Shown in pieces: positions 34,603-43,087 of a DNA stretch of 64,000 nucleotides. Location: the NCBI RefSeq assembly GCF_001424835.1, contig NZ_LMCQ01000021.1, positions 1,503-65,502 of the forward strand, given 5' to 3'. Within the stretch, counting starts at the first letter, position 1. Each line of letters opens with the position of its first letter. This DNA comes from Variovorax sp. Root318D1 (GTDB lineage Bacteria; Pseudomonadota; Gammaproteobacteria; Burkholderiales; Burkholderiaceae_C). The notes beneath the pieces were generated by a model. The model worked only from the letters and a program-made list of their open reading frames with translations. It was not told the DNA's origin and made no database searches. The position numbers were made by a program, and so were the translations under genes.

Positions 34603-35784
34603 TCACACCGCCCCTGCCTCGCGCAGCGCGGCAATGTCGGCATCGCCTCGGCCCAGGGCGCGCAGGATGGATTCGGTGTGCTCGCCCACGGCGGGCACGG
34701 GGTCCATGCGGTAGTCGAAGGCACTCTGCCGTCCGGCCGGCAGCAACGCGGGAATGTCGCCGGCCGGCGAGCCCACGTTCCGCCAGCGCTCCCGCGCCTG
34801 CAACTGCGGATGCGCCCACAGCCCGGCCATGTCGTTCATGCGTGCGTTGGCAATCTGCGCGGCGTCGAGCCGCTCGACCACCTGCACTGTGTCGAGCGTG
34901 CTGAAGGTCTCCACGATGATGGCGCGCAGCGCGTCGCGGTTCGCGTTGCGCCGCGCATTGCTGTCAAAGCGCATGTCGGTCGCGAGCCCCGGCTGCAGCA
35001 GAACCTTCTCGCAGAAGAGGCGCCATTCGCGCTCGTTCTGCAGGCCCAGCATCACTGTGCCGCCATCGCCCGCCGGAAATGGCCCGTACGGATAAATGGT
35101 GGCGTGCGAGGCGGCACTGCGCGGCGGCGGTGGCGCGCCTTCGTAGGCGTAGTACATCGGGTAGCCCATCCACTCCGCGAGCGACTCGAGCATGGACACG
35201 TCGATGTGCGAGCCCTTGCCGGTCTTGCCGCGCTGGAGCAGCGCCGCGAGGATGCCGGTGTAGGCATACATGCCCGCCGCAATGTCGGCGATCGAATTGC
35301 CCGCCTTGCACGGATCGTCCGGCGTACCCGTGACCGACAGGAAACCCGCCTCGCTCTGGATCAGCAGGTCGTAGGCTTTCTTGTCGCGGTACGGCCCGTC
35401 TTCGCCGTAGCCCGAGATGTCGCAGACGATGAGCCGCGGATGCTTTGCCTGCAGCGCTTCGGCGCCCAGCCCCATGCGTGCGGCCGCGCCGGGTGCGAGG
35501 TTCTGCACCAGCACGTCGGCCTCGGCTACCAGCTCCTGCAGCACCGCAATCGCGGCGGGCTGCTTGAGGTCGAGCGTGAGGCTTTCCTTGGAGCGGTTGA
35601 CCCACACGAAGTGCGAGGCCTCGCCGCCCACGCGTGCGTCGTAGGCGCGTGCAAAGTCGCCGACGCCGGGCCGCTCCACCTTGATGACGCGGGCGCCTAG
35701 ATCGGCCAACTGCCGGGTGCAGAACGGCGCCGCAATCGCGTGTTCGAGCGAAACCACGGTGATGCCATCGAGAGGTCTTGTCAT
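34603..35784 (-). CDS. CaiB/BaiF family (family III) CoA-transferase
   Basis: The 393-residue protein shows family III CoA-transferase features: PLDGITVVSLEHAIAAPFCT, ADLGARVIKVERPGVGDFAR, VWVNRSKESLTLDLK, VQNLAPGAAARMG and SIADIAAGMYAYTGILAALL, where the conserved Asp forms the CoA-linked intermediate. ATG 35784 has AGGAAG 9 bases upstream and matches the family start; ATG 35808 would overlap the hydratase stop by ATGA and is an alternative. It probably moves CoA from succinyl-CoA to a dicarboxylate such as itaconate or mesaconate, providing the substrate for the hydratase and lyase encoded beside it. Confidence 0.9.
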   Translation of the reverse strand: MTRPLDGITVVSLEHAIAAPFCTRQLADLGARVIKVERPGVGDFARAYDARVGGEASHFVWVNRSKESLTLDLKQPAAIAVLQELVAEADVLVQNLAPGAAARMGLGAEALQAKHPRLIVCDISGYGEDGPYRDKKAYDLLIQSEAGFLSVTGTPDDPCKAGNSIADIAAGMYAYTGILAALLQRGKTGKGSHIDVSMLESLAEWMGYPMYYAYEGAPPPPRSAASHATIYPYGPFPAGDGGTVMLGLQNEREWRLFCEKVLLQPGLATDMRFDSNARRNANRDALRAIIVETFSTLDTVQVVERLDAAQIANARMNDMAGLWAHPQLQARERWRNVGSPAGDIPALLPAGRQSAFDYRMDPVPAVGEHTESILRALGRGDADIAALREAGAV

Positions 35785-35804
35785 GGGCTTGTTCTTCCTG
35801 TTGT

Positions 35805-36713
35805 TCATGCGAGCACGGCCGTGGCCTGCATCGTGAGCCAGCCATCGGCGTCTTCGCCCCAGAGGCTGAAGGTCTTGCCGTCAGTGCTGCCTTCGGCCGG
35901 CTTGCCGTGCACACGGAACGGCGCAATGTCGAAGGTCGGCCGCACGGCGCGGAATTCGAAGCGTGCGAGCTGCGCGCCCGGCAGGTTCCGGCGCAGCAGG
36001 TCGATCAGCAGCGTGGCGATGAGCGGCCCGTGCACGATCAGGCCCGGATAGCCCTCGACCTGCGTGACGTAGCGGCGGTCGTAGTGGATGCGGTGGCCGT
36101 TGAAGGTGAGCGCCGAATAGCGGAACAGCAGCACGTCGTCGGGCACGATCTCGCGGCTGAAGGCGGCGTCTTTCGGCGCCGGCGTGGGCGGCGGCGTCTT
36201 CTCGCCGGGAGCGGCCGCGGCGCGATAGACGATGTCGTGCTCTTCGGTGAGGGCAAGGCCGCGCTGGTTGCGCACTTCATGGCGCACCAGCACGAACACC
36301 AGTTCGCCGGTGCGGCCCGCCTTGTGGGTGACCGAGGCGATGGTCGAGGTGCGCTCCACCGTGTCGCCCACCTGCAGCGGATTGCCTTCTTCCCACGCCA
36401 ACCGCCCGCCGGCCCACATGCGGCGCGGCAGCGGTACGGGCGGCAGGAAGCCGCCGCGCTTCGCATGTCCGTCATCGCCGATCTCCGATTGGCGATGGTG
36501 CGGCAGGAAATAGAGCCAGTGCCAAAGCTCGGGCAGGCGCGTGCCGGCCGCGGGAAGTGGATCGTCGCGGTCCAACGTTGCGGAAAGCGCGCGCACTGGT
36601 GCGGCGGTGACTTCGTCGGCCAGCGTTTCGCTGCGCCCTTGCCAGGCCTGGAGCCTGGCCAGGGCATCGCCGTCGATCAACGCGGAAGTAGTTTCATGCA
36701 TGGGATCGCTCAT
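35805..36713 (-). CDS. MaoC-like / FAS1-type dehydratase (mesaconyl- or itaconyl-CoA hydratase-like)
   Basis: The 302-residue double hot-dog protein resembles mesaconyl-C4-CoA hydratase and itaconyl-CoA hydratase: LPELWHWLYFLPHHRQSEIG and GGFLPPVPLPRRMWAGGRL in the N-terminal half, RFSALTFNGHRIHYD-like RYSALTFNGHRIHYDRRYVT (catalytic region) and GLIVHGPLIATLLIDLLRR in the C-terminal half. It would hydrate an unsaturated C5 dicarboxyl-CoA. It is 7 bases downstream of the first Bug gene and nearly overlaps the CoA-transferase gene, so the four are co-transcribed. Confidence 0.85.
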   Translation of the reverse strand: MSDPMHETTSALIDGDALARLQAWQGRSETLADEVTAAPVRALSATLDRDDPLPAAGTRLPELWHWLYFLPHHRQSEIGDDGHAKRGGFLPPVPLPRRMWAGGRLAWEEGNPLQVGDTVERTSTIASVTHKAGRTGELVFVLVRHEVRNQRGLALTEEHDIVYRAAAAPGEKTPPPTPAPKDAAFSREIVPDDVLLFRYSALTFNGHRIHYDRRYVTQVEGYPGLIVHGPLIATLLIDLLRRNLPGAQLARFEFRAVRPTFDIAPFRVHGKPAEGSTDGKTFSLWGEDADGWLTMQATAVLA

Positions 36714-36720
36714 GGTTCTT

Positions 36721-37704
36721 TCAATCCACCGCAGCGCCGGATGCCTTGACGATGCGCGCCCACTTGGCAAGGTCGTCCTGCAGCAGTTTCGAGAATTGAT
36801 CGGGCGTGGTGGGCGCCGCGATCTCGACGCCCTGCTGGTCGAGCTTGTCGCGCAGGTCCTTGGCGGCCAGCGCCTTGCGCGCTGCATCCTGCAGCGTGGC
36901 CAGCACATCGGCCGGCACGCCCGCGGGAGCGAACAGGCCGATCCACAGCGTGCCGTTGTAGCCCGGCACCGCCTCGCCGATGGCGGGCACGTCGGGCAGC
37001 ACCGGCGAGCGCTTGTCGCCACTCACGGCCAGCGCCCGCAGCTTGCCAGCCTTGATGTGCGAGAGCGCCGACGGCAGGCTCGCGAACACGATCGGCAACT
37101 GCCCACCGAGCACGTCGTTGATCGCAGGCGCCACGCCCTTGTACGGCACGTGCTGCAAAGAGATGCCGGCCATGCTGTTGAGCATTTCACCGAGCAGATG
37201 GTTGAGCGTGCCGTTGCCGGCGGAGGCGTACTGGTAGTTGGCGCCCTTCTGCCGCGCAAGCTTCAGGAACTCGTTGAGGTCCTTGGCCGGAAACGATGGG
37301 TTGACCAGCAGCACGTTGGGCACCGCGCCGACCAGGCCCACGGGCTTGAAGTCTTTCACCGGATCAAAGCCCGGGTTCTTGTAGAGCGCCGGATTGATCG
37401 CCTGGCTGCTGCTGATGGTCATGAGCAGCGTGTAGCCGTCCTTCGGCCCCCTGGCGACCAGTTGCGTGCCGATGTTGCCGCCCGCGCCGGGCCGGTTGTC
37501 GACCACCACGCTGGCGTTGTTCATCACCTCGCCGAGCTTCTGCCCCACGAGACGCCCGACGATGTCGTTGGTGCCGCCCGCGGCCTGCGGCACGACCAGC
37601 GTGATGGGCCGGGAGGGATAAGGCTCTGCGCTCGCCGGGCTCATCGCAAACACGAGCGCGGCAGCCAATGAAAGCAGCGCGCCGACGCGGAATTTGAGGG
37701 TCAT
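36721..37704 (-). CDS. Bug family substrate-binding protein, first gene of the CoA-transferase/lyase operon
   Basis: The 327-residue periplasmic receptor has a signal peptide (GALLSLAAALVFAMSPASA) and Bug motifs: YPSRPITLVVPQAAGGTNDI, VVVDNRPGAGGNIGTQLVAR and LQHVPYKGVAPAINDVLGGQ. It opens the operon, with the divergent LysR gene at 37811 and an inverted repeat at 37763-37791 between them. Its likely ligand is the C5 dicarboxylate degraded by the downstream enzymes. Confidence 0.93.
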   Translation of the reverse strand: MTLKFRVGALLSLAAALVFAMSPASAEPYPSRPITLVVPQAAGGTNDIVGRLVGQKLGEVMNNASVVVDNRPGAGGNIGTQLVARGPKDGYTLLMTISSSQAINPALYKNPGFDPVKDFKPVGLVGAVPNVLLVNPSFPAKDLNEFLKLARQKGANYQYASAGNGTLNHLLGEMLNSMAGISLQHVPYKGVAPAINDVLGGQLPIVFASLPSALSHIKAGKLRALAVSGDKRSPVLPDVPAIGEAVPGYNGTLWIGLFAPAGVPADVLATLQDAARKALAAKDLRDKLDQQGVEIAAPTTPDQFSKLLQDDLAKWARIVKASGAAVD

Positions 37705-37762
37705 GTGTGTTGTCTCCATGCCCGCATGGTCGTTGGCCCCCAGCCTTCGCGCAATCTGCGAT

Positions 37763-37791
37763 TTCGGAACCCAGTCTTCTGAAATTCCGAA
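37763..37791. promoter_or_regulatory. LysR-type operator between the divergent Bug operon and its regulator
   Basis: TTCGGAA (37763-37769) and TTCCGAA (37785-37791) form a perfect 7-bp interrupted palindrome with a 15-base spacer, centred in the 106-base divergent region. The arm and spacer lengths suit a LysR recognition site. Confidence 0.7.
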
Positions 37792-37810
37792 GGCTTGGGT
37801 ACGATGGCGC

Positions 37811-38722
37811 ATGCTTTTCGACCTCACCGACCTGCGCCTTTTCGTTGCCACGGCAGAGCTCGGCAATCTCACGCGCGCGGCCGAGCGGCAGCATCTGTCG
37901 CTTGCAGCGGCCAGTGCGCGCATCAAGGCGCTCGAGACCCAGGCCGGGTTGCAGCTCCTGCAGCGGGAAGCCCGGGGTGTTCGCCTGCTGCCGCCGGGAG
38001 AAGCCTTCTTGCATCATGCGCGGCTGGTGCTGCACCAGACCGAGCAGCTGCGCGCCGACCTGCTCGAATACGGCGGCGGGCTGCGCGGCCATCTGCGCGT
38101 GTTCGCCAACACCACGGCAGTGACCGATTTTTTGCCCGAAATCCTGCCCGGCTTCCTTGCGCGCAATCCGCGCATCAACGTCGACCTTCAGGAAAAACCG
38201 AATGCTCAGATCCCGCGCGGCGTGCTCGACGGCCGCGCCGACATCGGCATCGTGGCGGGCCGCGTCGACACCCTGGGCCTGGAAGCCATCCACTTCAGCA
38301 CCGACCGGCTGGTGCTCGTCACCTCGCGCAAACACCGCTTCGCGAAGCGCCGCAAGATTTCATTCGCCGAGACGCTCGACGAAGACGCGATCGGCATGCA
38401 GCAGGGCAGCACCTTGCAGGCCTTTCTGGCGCAGATCACCGACAACCTCGGCAAGCGGCAGAAGCTGCGCATCCAGCTGGGCAGCTTCGACGCCATGTGC
38501 CGGATGATTGGCAGCGGCGTGGGCATTGGTGTGGTGCCGGAATCGGCGGCTCGGCGCAACCAGGAAAGCATGCAGCTCGCGCTGATCGACCTCAGTGATG
38601 CGTGGTGCGTACGGGAGCGGTATCTGCTGGTGCGAGACCGGGCTGCCCTGCCGATCTATGCGCAGGCGCTGGTCGAGACGTTGTGCCGGCACTATGCCGG
38701 TGAGCAGGCGGCCATCGCCTGA
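37811..38722 (+). CDS. LysR family regulator of the Bug/CoA-transferase/lyase operon
   Basis: The 303-residue protein has a LysR helix-turn-helix (LRLFVATAELGNLTRAAERQ, then LSLAAASARIKALETQAGLQ) and an effector domain (LRGHLRVFANTTAVTDFLPE, GVLDGRADIGIVAGRVDTLG, MIGSGVGIGVVPESAARR). ATG 37811 is the family start. It diverges from the operon ending at 32689 and resembles in position the LysR regulator of itaconate genes (ItcR/RipR) in other bacteria. Confidence 0.92.
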   Translation: MLFDLTDLRLFVATAELGNLTRAAERQHLSLAAASARIKALETQAGLQLLQREARGVRLLPPGEAFLHHARLVLHQTEQLRADLLEYGGGLRGHLRVFANTTAVTDFLPEILPGFLARNPRINVDLQEKPNAQIPRGVLDGRADIGIVAGRVDTLGLEAIHFSTDRLVLVTSRKHRFAKRRKISFAETLDEDAIGMQQGSTLQAFLAQITDNLGKRQKLRIQLGSFDAMCRMIGSGVGIGVVPESAARRNQESMQLALIDLSDAWCVRERYLLVRDRAALPIYAQALVETLCRHYAGEQAAIA

Positions 38723-38887
38723 TGGCCGCTCGGTTCTACTGAAAACAAGGACTTGCAAGCGAATCGTGAAGGAGCGCGTGCCGTCCCCAATTTCCGTGGA
38801 CAACTTTGGGGATAACTGATGTGCTTCCTTGTAAACACGATTTAAGTCGTTGTTTTATATAAGGAATAATCAGTTTGCTCAAAATTT

Positions 38888-38912
38888 GGGCGGTGCACAA
38901 AGTGCGCCGCCC
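38888..38912 (-). terminator. Terminator after phaA
   Basis: GGGCGGTGCAC-AAA-GTGCGCCGCCC forms an 11-bp stem with one mismatch, followed on the - strand by AAATTTTG. It lies 8 bases after the phaA stop. The remaining 165 bases up to the LysR stop are AT-richer than the surroundings and contain TTTATATAAGGAATAAT, with no gene seen. Confidence 0.75.
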
Positions 38913-38919
38913 AAAGGAC

Positions 38920-40091
38920 TTATCGCTCGATCGTCAGCGCCACGCCCATGCCGCCGCCGATGCACAGCGAGGCAATGCCCTTCTTGGCGTTCTGGCGCTG
39001 CATTTCATGCAGCAGCGTCACCAGGATGCGGCAGCCCGACGCGCCGATGGGGTGGCCGATGGCAATGGCGCCGCCGTTCACGTTCACCTTGTTCACGTCC
39101 CAGCCCATTTCCTTGTTCACGGCGCAAGCCTGCGCGGCAAAGGCTTCGTTAATCTCGAGCAGGTCGAGGTCGGCGGCCTTCCAGCCGGCGCGCTGCAGCG
39201 CCTTGGTCGATGCCGGCACCGGGCCCATGCCCATGATGGCCGGATCGAGGCCGGCGGTGGCGTAGCTGGCAATGCGCCCCAGCGGCTTGAGGCCGAGCGA
39301 AGCGGCCTTCTTGGCGGTCATGACCATCACGGCGGCTGCGCCATCGTTCAGGCCCGAGGCATTGCCCGCGGTCACGCCGCCGGCCTTGTCGAAGGCGGGA
39401 CGCAGGCCGGCCAGGCCTTCGGCGCTGGACTTGCGGTTGATGAACTCGTCCTTGTCGAAGACGATGGGGTCGCCCTTCTTCTGCGGAATGCTCACGCCGA
39501 CGATTTCGTCCTTGAACTTGCCGGCATCCTGCGCGGCCGCGGCCTTGGTCTGGCTGCCGAGTGCGAGCTCGTCTTGCGCGTTGCGGTCGATGCCGAACTT
39601 CTTGGCCACGTTCTCGGCCGTGATGCCCATGTGGTACTGGTTGTAGACGTCCCACAGGCCGTCCACGATCATGGTGTCGACCAGCTTCCAGTCGCCCATG
39701 CGCTGGCCGTTGCGCGAGTTGCGTGCGGCGCGGCGCTCATGTTCTCTTGACCGCCGGCAATAACGATTTCGCTGTCGCCCGTGGCCACGGCCTGCGCCGC
39801 GAGCATCACGGCCTTGAGGCCGGAGCCGCACACCGCGTTGATGGTGAGCGCCGGGGTTTCCTTGGCGCCGCCGCTCTTGAGCCATGCCTGGCGCGCGGGA
39901 TTCTGACCCGCACCGGCGGCCAGCACCTGTCCCATGATCGCTTCGCCGATCTGGTCGGCCGTGAGGTTGGCACGTGCAATCACTTCCTTGATCACGAGGG
40001 CGCCCAGCTCCGTGGCCGCAATGCCGGCGAGCGAGCCGCCGAACTTGCCGACCGCCGTGCGTGCAGCCGAAACGATGACGATGTCTTCCAT
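38920..40091 (-). pseudogene. phaA: Acetyl-CoA acetyltransferase (beta-ketothiolase) with an internal frameshift
   Basis: Two frames together make a full thiolase of about 390 residues. The first (from ATG 40091) runs MEDIVIVSAARTAVGKFGGS through the active-site Cys in LTINAVCGSG (about 88) to QENMSAAPH, then reads nonsense. The second frame, ending at 38920, resumes with SRNGQRMGDWKLVDTMIVDG and contains GGAIAIGHPIGASG (catalytic His) and SLCIGGGMGVALTIER (second Cys). The switch lies at about 39718-39728. Thiolases normally have four residues between APH and SRNG (for example V-L-M-N); here only 5 bases are present instead of 12, implying a 7-base deletion. Either phaA is inactive or the sequence has an error. 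It lies 55 bases downstream of phaC, with which it is probably co-transcribed. Confidence 0.88.
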
Positions 40092-40146
40092 GAGGTTCTC
40101 CGTTGAAGTGATTTGAAGTGAGTGAACGAGTGCGTAGGCCGACCAG

Positions 40147-41904
40147 TCAGGCCCTGGCCTTGACGTAGCGCCCCGGAGCCGGCTCGATGGCCTTGTAGGC
40201 CTTGCCGTTGCCGTAGGTCTTGGGCGCGGGGATCTGCTTGCCCGCGTGGCCCTTGAGCCATTGTGCCCAGTCGGTCCACCAGCTGCCGGGATGCTCCTGC
40301 GCCCCGGTCAACCATTCGGCCTGTGTCTTCGGAAACTTGCCGTCGTCGCGGATCCAGTGGCTGCGCTTTTTCTTGGCGGGCGGATTGATCACCCCGGCGA
40401 TGTGGCCCGAGGCGCCCATGACGAAGCGCTTCTTGCCCGGCAGCAGTTGCGTGGAGGCATAGGCGCCGCCGATGGGCACGATGTGGTCTTCGCGCGAGCC
40501 GTAGATGTAGGCCGGGATGTCGATCTTGCCCAGGTCGATCTTCTCTCCGCACACGGTCAGCGCGTTCGGCTTCGCCAGCTTGTTCTCGTGGTAAGTGTTA
40601 CGCAGGTACCAGGTATAGAACGGGCCCGGCAGGTTGGTGGCGTCGCTGTTCCAGTAGAGCAGGTCGAACGGCGGCGGCGTCTCGCCCTTCAGGTAGTTGC
40701 CCACCACGTAGTTCCACACCAGGTCGTTCGGGCGCAGGAAGCTGAACGTCGAGGCCAGGTCCATGCCCGGCAGAAGGCCGCCTTTGCCCAGCTGCATTTC
40801 GCGGTAGGCCACCATTGGCTCGTCCACGAAGATGTCGAGGATGCCGGTGTCGCTGAAATCGAGGAAGGTGGTGAGCAGCGTGACCGACGCCGCCGGCTTT
40901 TCACCGCGCGCCGCGAGCACGGCCAGCGCGGTGCTGAGGATGGTGCCGCCCACGCAGAACCCGAGCGCGTTGACCTGCTTGCTGCCGCTGATGTCCTGCA
41001 CCGTGTGGATCGCCTTGATGGCGGCGTTCTCGATGTAGTCGTCCCAGGTGGCATTGGCCAGCGATTCGTCGGGATTGCGCCAGCTCACCACGAACACGCG
41101 ATGGCCCTGCTCGTTGGCATAGCGGATCAGCGAATTCTCGGGCTGCAGGTCGAGGATGTAGTACTTGTTGATGCAAGGCGGCACCAGCAGGAACGGCCGT
41201 TCGTACACCTTGGGCGTGAGCGGCTTGTATTCGAGCAACTGGAACAGCTCGTTCTCGAACACCACCGCGCCTTCGGTGGTCGCCACGTTGCGCCCCACTT
41301 CGAAGGCGCTTTCGTCGGTCATGCTGAGGTGGCCCTGCTTGACGTCGTGCAGCAGGTTCTGGATGCCCTTGGCAATGCTCTCGCCCTGCGTGTCGATGGC
41401 TTTTTTCTGCGCCTCGGCATTGAAGGCGAGCGAGTTGCTCGGCGACGAGGCCGCCATCCATTGCTCGACCGCGAAGCGCAGGCGCGCCTTGGTCTTTTCG
41501 TCGGCGTCGATGGCGTCGGCCATGTTCAGCAGCGTGCGGCCATTGAGCAGGTACACGGCCGCCGAAAAAGCCGAAAGCGGGTTGCTGCCCCAAGCGTCGG
41601 ACGCAAAGCGCCTGTCGCCTTCGGGCTTGGCGGCAAAACCTTGTCTCCAGAGATCGGTGGCATCAGCCACGTATTGCTGCTGGATGGACTGGAGCTTTTC
41701 GGGATCGATGGAGATCTGGGGCAGTTCGGGCATGCCGCCCGCCTGCGGGATCTGCCACAGCGGCGTGCCGCCGGTGACATTGAAGGCCGAGGCCCCCTGT
41801 GCGGCGGACTGCTGGAACGATTCCAGCGCCTTGTTCCATCCCTCTGAAAGTGCCTGCTGGAAGGGTGCGAACGCATCGGCCCCCGTCGCTTGTTGCTTCA
41901 TCAT
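40147..41904 (-). CDS. phaC: Class I poly(3-hydroxyalkanoate) synthase
   Basis: The 585-residue polymerase has the class I layout: a variable N-terminal ~200 residues, then an alpha/beta hydrolase core with FLLVPPCINKYYILDLQPEN, the lipase-like box ALGFCVGGTI with catalytic Cys at about 315, Asp in GSREDHIVPIGGAYAS (about 471) and His in VMGASGHIAGVINPPAKKK (about 498). It polymerises (R)-3-hydroxybutyryl-CoA on the granule surface. Two ATGs are adjacent (41904, 41901). The phaC-phaA order is usual for betaproteobacteria; phaB lies apart at 29.7 kb. Confidence 0.96.
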   Translation of the reverse strand: MMKQQATGADAFAPFQQALSEGWNKALESFQQSAAQGASAFNVTGGTPLWQIPQAGGMPELPQISIDPEKLQSIQQQYVADATDLWRQGFAAKPEGDRRFASDAWGSNPLSAFSAAVYLLNGRTLLNMADAIDADEKTKARLRFAVEQWMAASSPSNSLAFNAEAQKKAIDTQGESIAKGIQNLLHDVKQGHLSMTDESAFEVGRNVATTEGAVVFENELFQLLEYKPLTPKVYERPFLLVPPCINKYYILDLQPENSLIRYANEQGHRVFVVSWRNPDESLANATWDDYIENAAIKAIHTVQDISGSKQVNALGFCVGGTILSTALAVLAARGEKPAASVTLLTTFLDFSDTGILDIFVDEPMVAYREMQLGKGGLLPGMDLASTFSFLRPNDLVWNYVVGNYLKGETPPPFDLLYWNSDATNLPGPFYTWYLRNTYHENKLAKPNALTVCGEKIDLGKIDIPAYIYGSREDHIVPIGGAYASTQLLPGKKRFVMGASGHIAGVINPPAKKKRSHWIRDDGKFPKTQAEWLTGAQEHPGSWWTDWAQWLKGHAGKQIPAPKTYGNGKAYKAIEPAPGRYVKARA

Positions 41905-41955
41905 GTCTCCTGGTCCTCACCTGAGTCTGAACGGATGGCTTCTCGTGTTTTGAGT

Positions 41956-42348
41956 ATGCTGCATTTCATGAGGCGCTCACAACGCCGCCCACCTACTTAC
42001 CGACTGAAACTTCTTGTGTTCATCCACCTGATCGTGATCGGCTGGCTCTACGTCGCCGTGATGATGGCCGTGGCCGAAGCCACCAACACCACGGGCACCG
42101 TGCTGGGCGCCATCTTCACATTTCTTTTGTACGGATTGGCGCCGGTGGCCTTGGTGGTTTACCTGATGGGAACGCCGGGCCGGCGCCGCGCCATGAGGCA
42201 GCGCGAGGCCGAGGCGCAGGAGGCGGCACGCCTGGCTGCCGCGGCGGCCGCGGATGCAGCGGCGGCCGCCAAAAATGATTCAGCCCTTCCAGACCAGGGC
42301 AGCGAAGCGCCCGCTGACGCCGTCCCGCCGGTGCGAAAAGAACCGTGA
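41956..42348 (+). CDS. Small inner-membrane protein of unknown function
   Basis: The ~130-residue protein (ATG 41956, or ATG 41968 four codons later) has a basic N-terminus and two hydrophobic helices (LKLLVFIHLIVIGWLYVAVM and VLGAIFTFLLYGLAPVALVV). A highly charged, alanine-rich cytoplasmic tail (RQREAEAQEAARLAAAAAAD) follows. No functional motif was recognised. It diverges from phaC across 51 bases, and its 3' end overlaps the convergent pgeF gene by 69 bases. Confidence 0.78.
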   Translation: MLHFMRRSQRRPPTYRLKLLVFIHLIVIGWLYVAVMMAVAEATNTTGTVLGAIFTFLLYGLAPVALVVYLMGTPGRRRAMRQREAEAQEAARLAAAAAADAAAAAKNDSALPDQGSEAPADAVPPVRKEP

Positions 42349-43068
42349 CGGGTTGGCGACAGTGCACCAGCCGTCGCTGCCGTCGTTGCCATACACGGCA
42401 TCCACGCCGGCCGCTCGCAAGCGCTGGCGCGCGAGCGCAGGCAGGTCGGCGAGCCATTTGCCGGCTGCCGGGGCCGGTTGAAAGCAGTTCGCAGCCTCGG
42501 GCGCATGCGCCTCGAACGCAGCTTTGACTTCTGGTCCGACTTCGAAAGCCTTGGGCCCGATGCAGGGGCCGAGCCACGCTATGACTTTGCTAGCGCCGTG
42601 CGGTGGACCCGCTTCAGGCTCCGGCGTGAAGCACCGGGCAGTGGCTTCGAGCACACCGCCGGCAAGCCCGCGCCAGCCGGCGTGCGCGGCCGCCACCCGC
42701 TGACCCGATCCGTCGGTGAAAAGCACGGGCAGGCAGTCGGCGACCATGATCGTGCAGGCCAGTCCGACATCGGTGGCGGTGCAGGCGTCGGCCGCTGTGC
42801 CGTCGCGCACGATGCCGTCCGTTTGGGCATCGTCGAGCGCGGCAACGGCAGCGCCGTGCACCTGCTGCAAAAAGACAGGATGCGCGCCGATGGCTTGCTC
42901 GAGAAGGCGGCGGTTCTCGGCGACATGGCCGGCCAGGTCGCCTACGTGGTCGCCGAGGTTGAGGCTTTCGTAGCGGCCCCGCGAAACCCCGCCCTGGCGC
43001 GTGGTGCACACGGCCCGCACGTTCGGTGGCGCCGGCCAGTCCGGCACGAGCCAGTGCGCGTCCATCAT
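42280..43068 (-). CDS. pgeF: Peptidoglycan editing factor PgeF / polyphenol oxidase family (YfiH, DUF152)
   Basis: The 262-residue protein has the YfiH signatures: RAVCTTRQGGVSRGRYESLN, GAHPVFLQQVHGAAV, CTIMVADCLPVLFTDGSG (zinc-binding Cys), VAAAHAGWRGLAGGVLEA and WLGPCIGPKAFEVG. It is a cytoplasmic purine-nucleoside/laccase-type or muropeptide-editing enzyme. ATG 43068 with an immediately following ATG is preferred over GTG 43083. It follows the isomerase gene (stop 43088) by 19 bases on the same strand. Confidence 0.9.
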   Translation of the reverse strand: MMDAHWLVPDWPAPPNVRAVCTTRQGGVSRGRYESLNLGDHVGDLAGHVAENRRLLEQAIGAHPVFLQQVHGAAVAALDDAQTDGIVRDGTAADACTATDVGLACTIMVADCLPVLFTDGSGQRVAAAHAGWRGLAGGVLEATARCFTPEPEAGPPHGASKVIAWLGPCIGPKAFEVGPEVKAAFEAHAPEAANCFQPAPAAGKWLADLPALARQRLRAAGVDAVYGNDGSDGWCTVANPSRFFSHRRDGVSGRFAALVWKG

Positions 43069-43087
43069 GGCAGTCCCGGTCACCCGA

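Noticed and set aside
38780..38880. GTGGACAACTTTGGGGATAAC and the AT-rich stretch as a replication origin or DnaA boxes
   Set aside because: Only one weak resemblance to a DnaA box, with no box cluster and no dnaA, parA or repA gene nearby.
39669..39885. Two overlapping thiolase frames as two separate genes
   Set aside because: They are consecutive parts of one phaA gene. The overlap is where one frame is lost and the other resumes, so a single disrupted gene is the better call.
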